A DNA stretch of 64,000 nucleotides, taken from assembly GCA_019358835.1 (NCBI GenBank), contig JAHHIH010000001.1, positions 1 through 64,000 of the forward strand. The letters run 5' to 3'. Positions 35,386-44,217 of the stretch are shown here, piece after piece. The stretch's first letter is position 1, and each line of letters opens with the position of its first letter. The DNA is from Tildeniella torsiva UHER 1998/13D (GTDB taxonomy: Bacteria; Cyanobacteriota; Cyanobacteriia; Phormidesmidales; Phormidesmidaceae). The notes beneath the pieces were generated by a model. That model was not told the DNA's origin, ran no database searches, and saw only the letters and a program-made list of their open reading frames with translations. Made by a program: the position numbers and the translations under genes.

Positions 35386-36222
35386 ATGAGCACTGCATCT
35401 GGGGGAACTTCCCCAGTTCATGACCATCCCTTAAGCCCGATTAAAGGTATTGGCCCAGCCCGGCAGAAACTGCTGCGAGAGCTGTTGTCCATTCACACGG
35501 TGCAAGATTTGGCCGCCGCATCAGCCGAAACGATTGAGTCGTTATTTCGCGAAACAGGGCAGTCCATTACTCGGTCTAAGGCCGCCGATTGGATTACTCA
35601 GGCCAAACACCTAGCTGAATCTATGGATTCCGCACTCGGTAGCAACGTGCCTCCAGAGGATACGCACCGACCCCTCCAAATCTCCTTAGCAGCTGATGCC
35701 AAATCACTCGAGAATTTGCCGCCAAATGCGGTTGTAGCTGAACCCGTAGAGGTGGCTAAAGATGAATCCGAAACTCAACTTGAGCAACCTGGGGTAACAG
35801 CCTCAACAGCAGAACTGATAAAGCTGCGAGTGTGCAAAATTATATTAATACAGCCCCCTAACGCAGGTGTTCCCCAGATGGCGACAGAGCGCGATCGCAG
35901 TCTGCCAAGCCCAGTATTGGCCGAGCAGCCCTTTCAACTCAACGTTGTCTTTGAGCTAGATAGGTTAGCCAGTCTGGCTATTTTGCCCCAGGCTAGCTAT
36001 AGCCTACAAGGGTTTGCAAAATCACTGACATATCCTCACCGAGCGATTGCTTTGGGGGAAAGTGTCCTTCATTTCTTGGCGGGCCATCATTCGCCCTATA
36101 GTGCAACAATTGTGGGGTCTGGGTTACCTTCAGGGCTATATCGACTGCAGCTTCTGATTGCTTTTCAAGGTATCTCTATTCCATTTGGCATGCATGAGAT
36201 TCCACGCTTTCAGGTGGTTTAA
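35386..36222 (+). CDS. Helix-hairpin-helix protein with beta-rich C-terminal domain, unknown function
   Basis: The 278-residue protein begins with a helix-hairpin-helix segment (residues ~15-75, LSPIKGIGPARQKLLRELL and TVQDLAAASAETIESLF) of the kind found in DNA-binding or oligomerising proteins. A polar linker (~75-140) follows, then a beta-rich domain (~140-278) with FQLNVVFELDRLASL and GLPSGLYRLQLLIAFQG. The C-terminal domain resembles in pattern that of the preceding protein. No signal peptide or membrane helix is present, so it is likely cytoplasmic. I do not recognise the combination as a named family. Its gene is 190 bp after the 34593 gene and 40 bp before the SMI1/KNR4 gene. Confidence 0.72.
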   Translation: MSTASGGTSPVHDHPLSPIKGIGPARQKLLRELLSIHTVQDLAAASAETIESLFRETGQSITRSKAADWITQAKHLAESMDSALGSNVPPEDTHRPLQISLAADAKSLENLPPNAVVAEPVEVAKDESETQLEQPGVTASTAELIKLRVCKIILIQPPNAGVPQMATERDRSLPSPVLAEQPFQLNVVFELDRLASLAILPQASYSLQGFAKSLTYPHRAIALGESVLHFLAGHHSPYSATIVGSGLPSGLYRLQLLIAFQGISIPFGMHEIPRFQVV

Positions 36223-36262
36223 ACGTCAAAATTGTAGTCAATAATTATCATGAGCTTTGGTC

Positions 36263-36907
36263 ATGGGCACCTTTGACTGGCGACAATTTCTTGAGAACTG
36301 GAGCCAAGACTATCTCGCTTGCGTAGAAAAAGACGATACACCTAACCCCGAGGTCTTGGCATCTGGCTGGCTCGGTTTTCCTGGGGCCACCGAAGTCCAG
36401 ATTGCAGAGACAGAGGCCCGACTTTCAATTCAGCTACCGCCTTCCTATCGAGAATTCTTAAAGATCAGTAATGGCTGGAGACAAACAACCCCTTTTATTT
36501 ATCGCATCTTAGCGATTGAAGAGGTGGAATGGTTTCATGTTAGGCATGCGGATTGGATAGCCTCATTTAGCCAAAAATATGGCCAGACCCATGCTCCTAC
36601 GCCTGCTGATTATCCATTTAACGGTGCACATCCAGGCCCTATAGTTTCTGATGCCGATTACCTTACCTATGGCCATGATCAAGACTGTAGTAAGATTCGC
36701 ATTGAATATTTAAGTAGCAGTTTGGAGATCAGTGAAAAAGGGGAGTCTTCGATTTATTTACTCAACCCTGAGGTAATGAATGATAAACAAGAGTGGGAAG
36801 CCTGGTTTTTTGGCGACTGGCTGCCGGGTGCAGATCGATATCCCTCTTTTCAAGCCATGATGGAGGCGGAGTATAAGAATTTTCTGGACATGAAAGATGT
36901 GCTTTAG
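36263..36907 (+). CDS. SMI1/KNR4 (SUKH) family protein
   Basis: The 214-residue protein has the SMI1/KNR4 hallmarks: ATEVQIAETEARLSIQLPPS, YREFLKISNGWR and a late acidic WF-rich region (EWEAWFFGDWLPGADRYPSF). The family includes immunity proteins against polymorphic nuclease toxins as well as many standalone proteins. No toxin with a recognised nuclease domain is adjacent, so immunity is only one possibility. The ATG at 36263 is preferred; a TTG two codons upstream is possible. It follows the HhH gene closely and precedes the second LuxR-type regulator by ~96 bp, all on the plus strand. Confidence 0.85.
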   Translation: MGTFDWRQFLENWSQDYLACVEKDDTPNPEVLASGWLGFPGATEVQIAETEARLSIQLPPSYREFLKISNGWRQTTPFIYRILAIEEVEWFHVRHADWIASFSQKYGQTHAPTPADYPFNGAHPGPIVSDADYLTYGHDQDCSKIRIEYLSSSLEISEKGESSIYLLNPEVMNDKQEWEAWFFGDWLPGADRYPSFQAMMEAEYKNFLDMKDVL

Positions 36908-37003
36908 AGGCAGATAAAACAGTAAAAATGTGCTCCCAATGCTTAAAGCTCGTTAATAAGCTTTTTAAACCTAGTTGTCGGCATAACCGGAGATACAGAA
37001 ATC

Positions 37004-37636
37004 ATGGTGGCATCCACTTTGAAGTCGAATTTTTTTAATTTTTTAGCAGAGCAAGGTTTTGAAGATGCCTCTATTGCCGACAAAAAACCTAGTTCTGAGA
37101 GGGTAGACAATCACCAATTTAATAAAGCCCTGGTGGAAGAGTGCATTGGTGGTATTTTAGTCTTTACAGAGCAGCAGCAGCTTGTGTATGCTAGCAAGAC
37201 AGCCCACCAGGTTTTAAACCAGCTCAAGCAGGAAAGTTCGACCTCCTGCTTGATACCTGACGAAATTTCGCACATCTGCCAATCGTTAATTCAAAGTCGG
37301 CATTTGTTTCCTGAACAAAACTGGCTGATTGAGTTCGATATTTTTACCAGCGCAGCGACTACACTCCACATTTGCTCGCGCTGGCTCACGGTGGATGTAG
37401 TAGCCAATCCCTGCCTCTTGCTCACCATTGAAGACCGTCAGCAAGCCATTATTAACCTTGTGCTAGAGGAGGCCAATCGCTACGGGTTAACTCCCCGCGA
37501 AAAGGAGGTTTGGTTGCTTCAGCACAACAACTATACCTATAAGCAAATTGCCGCTGAATTGGGTATTACTCCCAATACTGTAAAAAAGCACACCCGCAGC
37601 ATTTACGCGAAGAAGAAAGCTCAGCAGGAAGGATAA
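37004..37636 (+). CDS. PAS-like/LuxR-type transcriptional regulator (paralog B)
   Basis: The 210-residue protein has the same layout as the 33399-34016 regulator: PAS-like N-terminus (GGILVFTEQQQLVYASKTAH), then LEEANRYGLTPREKEVWLLQ and the HTH YTYKQIAAELGITPNTVKKH. The HTH is closely similar to that of its paralog, while the sensor parts have diverged, which implies the same or overlapping target sites with different inputs. GGAG lies 11 bp before the ATG. No receiver domain or phospho-acceptor is present, so control is probably by ligand or redox state rather than by phosphorylation. It closes the five-gene group on the right. Confidence 0.85.
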   Translation: MVASTLKSNFFNFLAEQGFEDASIADKKPSSERVDNHQFNKALVEECIGGILVFTEQQQLVYASKTAHQVLNQLKQESSTSCLIPDEISHICQSLIQSRHLFPEQNWLIEFDIFTSAATTLHICSRWLTVDVVANPCLLLTIEDRQQAIINLVLEEANRYGLTPREKEVWLLQHNNYTYKQIAAELGITPNTVKKHTRSIYAKKKAQQEG

Positions 37637-37681
37637 TCTCGACATCGATTTGGGTGGTGTCCTCAACTTCGGCAGTTTCGA

Positions 37682-37945
37682 CTATTTGGCTGCAAAGGGG
37701 GTGGCATAGAGGCGATCAATCCGAAACTCAAGGGCAGTCATCTGATGCTCCCAGGTGAGTTTTTCGATAACGATATCGGCGTGAGCGAGCCAGTTTTCAT
37801 CTACCAAACACAGCGGCACATCGAGGGGAAAAATGCGGTAGCCGTCTTTCTGCACCCGATGCCGAGTTCCAACTTCGAGCACAGCGGGGTAACCCTGGTC
37901 AGGCTTGAGCTTGAGCAGACTATTGATTTCACAGGGCATTCCCAT
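37682..37945 (-). CDS. DUF2584 family protein
   Basis: The 87-residue protein matches the small cyanobacterial DUF2584 family by its start MGMPCEINSLLKLKPDQGYP and the later GYRIFPLDVPLCLVDENW and ALEFRIDRLYATPF segments. It is soluble, without cysteine pairs or membrane helix. Function is unknown. It lies alone on the minus strand between the LuxR-type regulator and the ABC transporter genes. Confidence 0.8.
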   Translation of the reverse strand: MGMPCEINSLLKLKPDQGYPAVLEVGTRHRVQKDGYRIFPLDVPLCLVDENWLAHADIVIEKLTWEHQMTALEFRIDRLYATPFAAK

Positions 37946-38114
37946 GGGCAGTTCTCTAAAGGTTGCTTTGGCGGTTTTGGGAAGGAATCGTTTGATAAAG
38001 ACAACGAGGTCAGCGCTGGCTCAATCGCACCATCCCGGCCAGAGTTACGACGACAGCAGGCAAAGGATTTATCCTAGCAGTGAACTCTCGTTGCCATAGC
38101 TGCACGATCGCCCC

Positions 38115-38852
38115 ATGCCCCCAACGCCCCACCCCCAACCCCCTGCCGTCATCACCATGGAGAATGTGTCGCGGGTATTTGGCAGCGGCGAGGCAGCAGT
38201 GCGGGCCTGCGATCGCATCAATATCACCATTTACCCCGGCGAGTACTGCGCCATTATGGGCCAGTCGGGCTCGGGCAAATCGACCCTGATGAATATCGTC
38301 GGCTGCCTCGATCGCCCCACCAGGGGGCGCTACCTTCTCGACGGCACCGATGTCTCAACGGTTGATAAAACCCGACTGACCCGCATTCGCAACCGCAAGA
38401 TTGGCTTTATTTTTCAGCGCTACGAGCTGCTGCCCAACCTGACGGCGCTAGAGAACGTAATTTTGCCGATGATGTATGCCGGGCTGGGGCGATCGGTGCG
38501 GCAGCGGCGGGCGGCGGCAGCCCTCACCCACATGGGCCTGGCCAACCGCATGGATAAACGCCCTTCCCAGCTTTCAGGCGGTCAGCAGCAGCGGGTCGCC
38601 ATTGCCCGCGCCATTGTCAACCAGCCGGTACTCTTGCTGGCCGACGAGCCCACCGGGGCGCTCGACTCACAGTCGGCCACCGAGGTGCTGGGCATTTTTG
38701 AGGCCCTGCATCAGCGGGGCATTACCATCGTCATGGTGACCCACTCCCACGAGGTGGCTCGCCACAGCCAGCGCATTATTATGATGAGCGATGGCCGGGT
38801 CACCAATGCCCACCTCAGCCCCGCCGAGCTGGGCCACCTGGCCCCCCTGTAG
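38115..38852 (+). CDS. MacB/LolD-type ABC transporter ATP-binding protein
   Basis: The 245-residue ATPase has Walker A GQSGSGKST (49-57), the Q-loop FIFQRYELLPNL, the signature LSGGQQQR, Walker B LLLADEPTG with the catalytic Glu, and the H-loop VTHS. These are the features of the MacB/LolD/FtsE subfamily that works with FtsX-type permeases. It powers a periplasm-spanning efflux or extrusion machine with the two downstream proteins. The first 14 residues are Pro-rich, so an internal ATG at 38157 is an alternative start. It heads the gene series ATPase, adaptor, permease on the plus strand. Confidence 0.92.
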   Translation: MPPTPHPQPPAVITMENVSRVFGSGEAAVRACDRINITIYPGEYCAIMGQSGSGKSTLMNIVGCLDRPTRGRYLLDGTDVSTVDKTRLTRIRNRKIGFIFQRYELLPNLTALENVILPMMYAGLGRSVRQRRAAAALTHMGLANRMDKRPSQLSGGQQQRVAIARAIVNQPVLLLADEPTGALDSQSATEVLGIFEALHQRGITIVMVTHSHEVARHSQRIIMMSDGRVTNAHLSPAELGHLAPL

Positions 38853-38870
38853 CAACCGACTACCCTTTGT

Positions 38871-40274
38871 TTGGAATGCTCTGTGCCGCCTGAACCTCAC
38901 CCCGACACTTCCACCCGCGCCAGTGACTCAGCGGATGCGGATCCCCTCCCGCCGGGGCCAGCGGAGCAGGCGGGAACCCCCAACCTCCTCAGCTCCGGCC
39001 TATTCGATGACGACCTGCTCGACGATGGCACTCAGGCCAACTCTCGCCCTGGGCTAAGGTGGATCGTGGCGTCGGGGCTAGTGATTCTAATCGGCGTGGG
39101 GGGGTGGCTGGGCTACCGCACCTGGCAGCGCCACAGCGTAGACCCCGTGGTGGTAACCACCGGCACCCCCAGCCGCGACACCCTCGAAAACCGTGCCGAT
39201 GCCTCCGGCACGATGAGCCTGGGCAACCAGCAAATTCTCAAAGCACCAGCGGATGTCACCGTGGAGGCGGTGCTGGTAAAAGAGCGCCAGCGAGTAGAGC
39301 GGGGCACGGTGCTGCTGCGGTTGCGCGATCGCGGCCTCGAGCAAGAGCTGAACGAGGCCGAAATTGAAACCGAAATTCTCAGGCTCCAGCGCCAGCGCAA
39401 TGCCGAGGTGCTGCAAGATCGCCAGCGCACCGTGCGGCGGGCCGAAGAGCGCTTGAGTGAATCGCGATCGCTGGTCGATCAGGGGTTTATTTCTCAGGAT
39501 GATTACAACGAGGATCGCGACACTCTAGAAGCAGCCCAGTCGGAGCTGCGGGGGGCTGAGGTCGAGCTTCAGCGATCCGAGCTAGAGATTCGCCAAAACC
39601 AGGCCAAACTGACCAATGTTCGTGCCCGCATCGCCGACAACGCCATCGTTGCCCCCTTCGCCGCCGTGGTGCTCAACATCGACGTGCAGCCCGGCGACGG
39701 CGTGAAGAGCGAAGGCACCCTGCTCACCATCGGTGACCCCAACAAAGAGGTGGTGCTCTTTAACCTCATGACCCTCGACGCCAACAAAGTGTCGGTCAAC
39801 ATGCCCGTGCGAGTCAGCGTCATCGGCCCCAACCCCGAAAACTACACGGGTCGGGTGATCAGCATTGCCCCCCAGGCAGTTAATGACAGTGAAGGTGATG
39901 GCGGCGGCGGATCCCAGGCCATGGTCAAGGCGATCGCCCAGCTCGATCGCCCCAGCGGCGTGCTCATCCCCGGCAGCTCGGTCAGCGTCGCTGTCATTTT
40001 GGTGCAGCGAGAAAATGCCCTAGCCCTGCCCACCAACGCCATTCAGCAAGCAGACGGCGAAACCTTTGTCTGGGTCGTCGATGCCGACAGTCGCGCCCAA
40101 AAGCGCCCCGTCACCACCGGCCTCAACACTCTAGAAGCCGTCGAAATTGTCTCTGGCCTGCAAGACACCGATACCGTCATTCTCACCCCCCCGCCCGACC
40201 AACCCCTGGAGGAGAACACGGTGGTAGAAACAACCCCCATCGCTCCCCCAGGCGGCCCCCGCCCCATCCCCTAA
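38871..40274 (+). CDS. MacA/HlyD-type periplasmic adaptor protein
   Basis: The ~467-residue protein has a long acidic cytoplasmic leader, one transmembrane helix (~residues 63-83, WIVASGLVILIGVGGWLGY), a lipoyl/biotinyl half (ILKAPADVTVEAVLVKERQR), a helical hairpin (~140-220, rich in Glu, Arg and Gln) and the second lipoyl half (VRARIADNAIVAPFAAVV). Beta-barrel and membrane-proximal domains follow. It bridges the inner-membrane permease and an outer-membrane TolC-like channel. A TTG at 38871 or a GTG at 38883 begins the frame; neither has a strong ribosome-binding site, so the exact start is uncertain. It lies 18 bp after the ATPase gene. Confidence 0.9.
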   Translation: MECSVPPEPHPDTSTRASDSADADPLPPGPAEQAGTPNLLSSGLFDDDLLDDGTQANSRPGLRWIVASGLVILIGVGGWLGYRTWQRHSVDPVVVTTGTPSRDTLENRADASGTMSLGNQQILKAPADVTVEAVLVKERQRVERGTVLLRLRDRGLEQELNEAEIETEILRLQRQRNAEVLQDRQRTVRRAEERLSESRSLVDQGFISQDDYNEDRDTLEAAQSELRGAEVELQRSELEIRQNQAKLTNVRARIADNAIVAPFAAVVLNIDVQPGDGVKSEGTLLTIGDPNKEVVLFNLMTLDANKVSVNMPVRVSVIGPNPENYTGRVISIAPQAVNDSEGDGGGGSQAMVKAIAQLDRPSGVLIPGSSVSVAVILVQRENALALPTNAIQQADGETFVWVVDADSRAQKRPVTTGLNTLEAVEIVSGLQDTDTVILTPPPDQPLEENTVVETTPIAPPGGPRPIP

Positions 40275-40342
40275 GTCACCTTCATATCCCCCCATTCCCC
40301 CAGGGCAGACACATAGGTCTGCTCCTACTCACCCACCCATCC

Positions 40343-40366
40343 ACGCACCCACGCACCCACGCACCC
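40343..40366. repeat. Three tandem copies of the 8-bp unit ACGCACCC
   Basis: The unit repeats exactly at 40343-40350, 40351-40358 and 40359-40366, with related ACCCACCC sequence just before. It fills the short gap between the adaptor and permease genes and ends 13 bp before the permease ATG, in the place of a ribosome-binding site. The tract could vary in length by slippage. Confidence 0.85.
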
Positions 40367-40379
40367 ACTCTCCTCCCCC

Positions 40380-41579
40380 ATGCCCCTCTCCCCCCTCGAC
40401 CTCAGCCTCACCACCCTGCGAGATCTAACCGGCAACTGGGTGCGATCGGGCCTCACCGCCCTGGGCATTTTCATGGGGGTCGCCGCCGTCAATGCCACCC
40501 TCAACATCGACACCATTGCCAACCGGGTGCTGCAAGAGCAGCTAGCCGCCAGGGATAACCCCAATATCACTCCCTGGGTCTACGGGCGCAGTCTCCCTCC
40601 AGTGGAATTTGATCAGGCGGCGATCGCAGAAATTCAAGCGGCTGTTCCCGGCATTGTCAGCATTAGTCGGGTAACTCAGCTATGGGAGTCAGAGGTGCAG
40701 TACCAGGGCAAGATCACTGACAGCGTTGATGCTCTCAGCGTGTCAGAGAACTACCAGCGCACCACCGGACGCCAGGTACTCGAAGGCCGCTTTTTTGACC
40801 CCGAAGACTTCAACTCGTTTCGCCCCGTAGCCGTGATTGACACTGTACTGGCTCAGCAACTCTTTCAAGCGGCTCCGCCCCTGGGGGAAGGTATTTTTAT
40901 CAACGGCACCCGCTTCACCGTGATCGGCTTAATTGAAACCAAAAACCTCGACGGCAGCGAGGAAGGAGAACCCACCGGCACTCTCTGGGTGCCCGAGCCC
41001 TACGGCAGTCTGCTCAGGGGACGTTTTTATTATTACCAGGGGGAAATTCAAATTGCCGTGCGAAGCCTTGACGATTTTCAGACCATCAGCGACGGTATCG
41101 AAGCCCAGCTCCAGCAGATGTTTCCGGGCTACGAAATCTATATCTATGGCAATGTCGAAGACCTCTACGAAGAAGAGCAGCGCCAGCGGGCCTCCATTCG
41201 CGTGCTCAAGGCTGTGGGGCTGCTGGCCCTGGTAATTGGCGGCGTCGGCATCGCCAATATCACCATCGCCGCCATTATGGAACGCACCCGCGAGATCGGT
41301 TTGCGCCGCGCCATTGGGGCCACCGATTTAGAAATCATGGCCCAGTTCATCGCCGAAGCCGCCCTGCTCAGCCTAATCGGCGGCACCACGGCGGTGGCCA
41401 CCGTCCACGGGTTGACCAAATTGGCGACCACCACGGTGTTTGAAGCCCCCTATGAGTTCAACTGGCGCGACGCGGCCCTGTCCATGGGGGCCGCCTTTGG
41501 GGTCGGCGTCGGGGCCAGCTTCTTGCCCGCCCTGCGAGTGACCCAGATCGACGTGGTGCAGGCACTGCGAGGGGAATAG
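40380..41579 (+). CDS. MacB-like FtsX-domain ABC permease
   Basis: The 399-residue permease has one N-terminal transmembrane helix (~residues 18-36, VRSGLTALGIFMGVAAVNAT), a large periplasmic MacB-type domain (~45-280), and three C-terminal helices in the FtsX domain, including ALVIGGVGIANITIAAIMER and TREIGLRRAIGATDLEIMAQ. This is MacB split from its ATPase, which is encoded two genes upstream. With the adaptor and a TolC-like protein it should form a tripartite system exporting a macrolide, peptide, lipid or heme-like substrate; the substrate is unknown. The GC-rich gap with the 8-bp repeat leaves no strong ribosome-binding site, so coupling to the adaptor gene may matter. Confidence 0.92.
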   Translation: MPLSPLDLSLTTLRDLTGNWVRSGLTALGIFMGVAAVNATLNIDTIANRVLQEQLAARDNPNITPWVYGRSLPPVEFDQAAIAEIQAAVPGIVSISRVTQLWESEVQYQGKITDSVDALSVSENYQRTTGRQVLEGRFFDPEDFNSFRPVAVIDTVLAQQLFQAAPPLGEGIFINGTRFTVIGLIETKNLDGSEEGEPTGTLWVPEPYGSLLRGRFYYYQGEIQIAVRSLDDFQTISDGIEAQLQQMFPGYEIYIYGNVEDLYEEEQRQRASIRVLKAVGLLALVIGGVGIANITIAAIMERTREIGLRRAIGATDLEIMAQFIAEAALLSLIGGTTAVATVHGLTKLATTTVFEAPYEFNWRDAALSMGAAFGVGVGASFLPALRVTQIDVVQALRGE

Positions 41580-41638
41580 GGTAGGGATGGGAGTGGGTAA
41601 GTAGGCGGATGAGAGTGCGCTATAACCCTAGCTGTATC

Positions 41639-42343
41639 CTACGAGGGAAGCGATGGCAAATCCATGGCAAACTGCTGATGTTCAGGGGATTGCAGGCCTG
41701 TCTGTAGTACAGCCAGAACTTGAGCCATATTGCCCTGTAAAAGCGCTGTTTCGGCTAACCACAGCCCCGGAAATGTGGCACTGCGAATAATACCACCGGC
41801 ATCCATCGGCAGCGGCTGGTAGTCACCATCTACTAGGTAAAACCAGTCCAATCTGTTTTCGTACACTTGCCAGACCAGGTATTCGAGCACGCCGTTACGG
41901 CGGTAGGCCTGTTTCTTGTCGCCCAGATCAATAGCAGCGCTGCTGGCGGCAATCTCAATCACCAGTTCAGGGGTGCCTTCTAGGTAGCCATCGGGGCTGA
42001 GGCGAGCTTGGCCGCCAGCGGCCGCATCGATCAGCAGCACAATGTCGGGCTGAGGTTCATTGTCGAGGTCTAGGCGGACTGTGGGCTCAATGCCCGATCG
42101 AGTGCCGGGGGTTAGAGCCGCATAGGTACCGATCCAAGTGTTTAAGCGACTGTGGGGTTCAGCATGCTGCTGAAACCTGAGGGGTGAGGCCACGTAGACA
42201 ACTCCTTCGATGAGTTCAGCTTTTTTAACGGTGGAGTTTTTGTAGCGCCGCTCGAATTCGGGGCGGGTGAGGCGATCGCCGCTTTCCAGCGGAGCTGTTG
42301 TGACACCAGTGGTTGGGGCTGAACCAGCGTGATAGGTTGTCAT
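41639..42343 (-). CDS. Uma2-family (DUF820) putative restriction-endonuclease-fold protein
   Basis: The 234-residue protein belongs to the Uma2 family, hugely expanded in cyanobacteria. It shows the PD-(D/E)XK-like core: KAELIEGVVYVAS, EPQPDIVLLID (acidic residue), ELVIEIAASSAAIDLGDKKQ (Glu and Lys) and YRRNGVLEYLVWQVYENRLD. Its cellular role is not established. It is on the minus strand between the permease and the TolC-like gene, so it interrupts an otherwise continuous efflux cluster. Such genes often lie in mobile positions. Confidence 0.88.
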   Translation of the reverse strand: MTTYHAGSAPTTGVTTAPLESGDRLTRPEFERRYKNSTVKKAELIEGVVYVASPLRFQQHAEPHSRLNTWIGTYAALTPGTRSGIEPTVRLDLDNEPQPDIVLLIDAAAGGQARLSPDGYLEGTPELVIEIAASSAAIDLGDKKQAYRRNGVLEYLVWQVYENRLDWFYLVDGDYQPLPMDAGGIIRSATFPGLWLAETALLQGNMAQVLAVLQTGLQSPEHQQFAMDLPSLPS

Positions 42344-42410
42344 AGCGATGGGGCGAGTTGTTGGTTCTATCCTACTGGGTAGGTCGGGCCGTGGTTAGGA
42401 GGCAACGAAA

Positions 42411-43985
42411 ATGATGGAGACTTTGACGACGACCGTCAATCAGCGACTGGGTCTAGGTTGGATAGGCGTACTCCTGGGGTTTGGCTGTAGCGCGATCGCC
42501 CCTTCTACCCTGGCCAACACTCTTCCCCTAAGCGATCCTGCACCAGCGGCTGAGTCGCCGAATTTAGAATCAGCACCTGCGGCAGTAGAAGCAACCGCCG
42601 CAGTCGTTCCCCTGACACTGACCGATTTGCTCAACCTCACCCTGGAGGGCAACCGCGACCTACGCAACCAGGCCCTTGGGCGCATTGTGCAGCGGCAGCA
42701 GCTCGCCGCCGCCGAGCAGACCTTTAACCCACGGCTAACGCCAACCCTGCGGGTCGATGCCACTCGCAGCAACTCAGGCAACGGCGGTGACGTAGAGTCA
42801 ACTCCAGGCTCGGTGCTGCTGGGGGGCAGTGACACCGACCTCGACCAGCAGGTGCGGCTCGACACTACCCTTACCACCCGCCTGGGCACCAGCTTTGAGC
42901 TAGGGCTCACCCCCTTTGAGGATGGGCAATCCCTACAGTTCAGAGTCAGCCAGCCCCTGCTGCGGGGCTTTGGCACCGCCGTCAACGAAGCCCCCCTCAA
43001 CCAGGCCCGCCTAGGCGAAACCCGCAACCAGCTGGCCCTGCGCAGCGCCGTCATCGACACCCTCACCACCGCCATTCTCAGCTACAACAATTTGATCGAT
43101 ACCCAGGCCCAGGTTGAGATTCAAGCCCAGGCCTTGGAGCGGCGGCAGCAACAGTTCGACATTGTGCAGGCCCTGGTAGAGGCGGGGCGGCGGGCTCCCA
43201 TTGAGCTGTTTGACCCAGAGCGATCGCTAGCCGATGCTCAGCGCAGCCTGGTCGATGCCCAAAACCAGCTCGACCAGGCCAATAGCGCCTTGCTCAACCT
43301 GATTGGCACCGATCGCAACCTGCGCTTTGTCGCATCTGTAGAAACCATCACCGAGCTGTTCGCCGCCGCTGCCGCCCAGCTGGCCACCTACCAACCCGAG
43401 GCCCTGGTGACCCTGGCCCTGGCCCAGCGCACCGACTACCAGCAGGCCCAGTTCCAGCGGCAGCAGCAGGAACTCGACCTGCTGGTGGCCCAAGACAATC
43501 TGCGTTGGCAGCTCGACGCCGTGGCCGATGGCACCCTAGGCGATGGCTCCCGCAGCGCTGTGGGGCTAGTGGCCACCCGCACCTTTGGCGACCCAGACCC
43601 CGAAACCAACCGTCTGACTAGCGATATCACTCTGCAACAGCAGGACAACACCCTGGCCCAGCTGCAAGATCAAATTCGCAACGATGTCGTCGCCGGGCTC
43701 AGCTCAGCTCAGGCCAGCCTAAGCCAGGTGGTCGCCGCAGAGCGAGCCACCCTCAACGCCCGTCGCCAGCTCGAAGCCGCCCAAGCGCAGTTTCGCCTAG
43801 GACGGGACAACATTACGCTGTTTCAGCTGATCGATCAGGAAGAAACCCTGGTGACGGCCGAGACCAACGAGCTAGCGGCCCGCATCGCCTTCCTCAACAG
43901 CGTTGCCCAGCTAGAGCAGACCGTGGGCATTACGTTCGATCGCTGGGCAGCGGCGCTAGAGATTGCCCCTGAGTTACAGAGGTAG
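42411..43985 (+). CDS. TolC-family outer-membrane efflux protein
   Basis: The 524-residue protein has a signal peptide (to about residue 36, ending in a TLAN-like site), a Pro/Ala-rich linker and two repeats of the TolC outer-membrane efflux domain. Each repeat has beta-strands and long coiled helices (for example SYNNLIDTQAQVEIQAQALE). The conserved start of the domain is LTLTDLLNLTLEGNRDLRNQ. It should trimerise to form the outer-membrane channel for the MacA/MacB-like system encoded just upstream. AGGAGG 9 bp before the ATG at 42411 is a very strong ribosome-binding site. Confidence 0.92.
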   Translation: MMETLTTTVNQRLGLGWIGVLLGFGCSAIAPSTLANTLPLSDPAPAAESPNLESAPAAVEATAAVVPLTLTDLLNLTLEGNRDLRNQALGRIVQRQQLAAAEQTFNPRLTPTLRVDATRSNSGNGGDVESTPGSVLLGGSDTDLDQQVRLDTTLTTRLGTSFELGLTPFEDGQSLQFRVSQPLLRGFGTAVNEAPLNQARLGETRNQLALRSAVIDTLTTAILSYNNLIDTQAQVEIQAQALERRQQQFDIVQALVEAGRRAPIELFDPERSLADAQRSLVDAQNQLDQANSALLNLIGTDRNLRFVASVETITELFAAAAAQLATYQPEALVTLALAQRTDYQQAQFQRQQQELDLLVAQDNLRWQLDAVADGTLGDGSRSAVGLVATRTFGDPDPETNRLTSDITLQQQDNTLAQLQDQIRNDVVAGLSSAQASLSQVVAAERATLNARRQLEAAQAQFRLGRDNITLFQLIDQEETLVTAETNELAARIAFLNSVAQLEQTVGITFDRWAAALEIAPELQR

Positions 43986-44217
43986 GTAAGGGGACAAACG
44001 CAACCAGCAGGCACCTCTCATGTCAGGCCGATTCTGTTCACCTTGACTCCAAGCCAGAATCCCGCATGGGCTTACCTTAATGAGCTTTGCACGTGAGGGC
44101 TTGCCCCCTAAAGTTGGCTGTCGCTGCTCGATTTATGCCCTGAAGACCCCTCGTGAGATAGACGGCCTAGGGAGAAACATCAGTGAACATACTTAAATAA
44201 CGAGTTCTTCAACTGCC

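Noticed and set aside
36263-36907. Immunity gene of a toxin-immunity pair
   Set aside because: SUKH proteins are often immunity proteins, but no adjacent gene has a recognisable toxin or nuclease domain or delivery signals, so only the family name is claimed.
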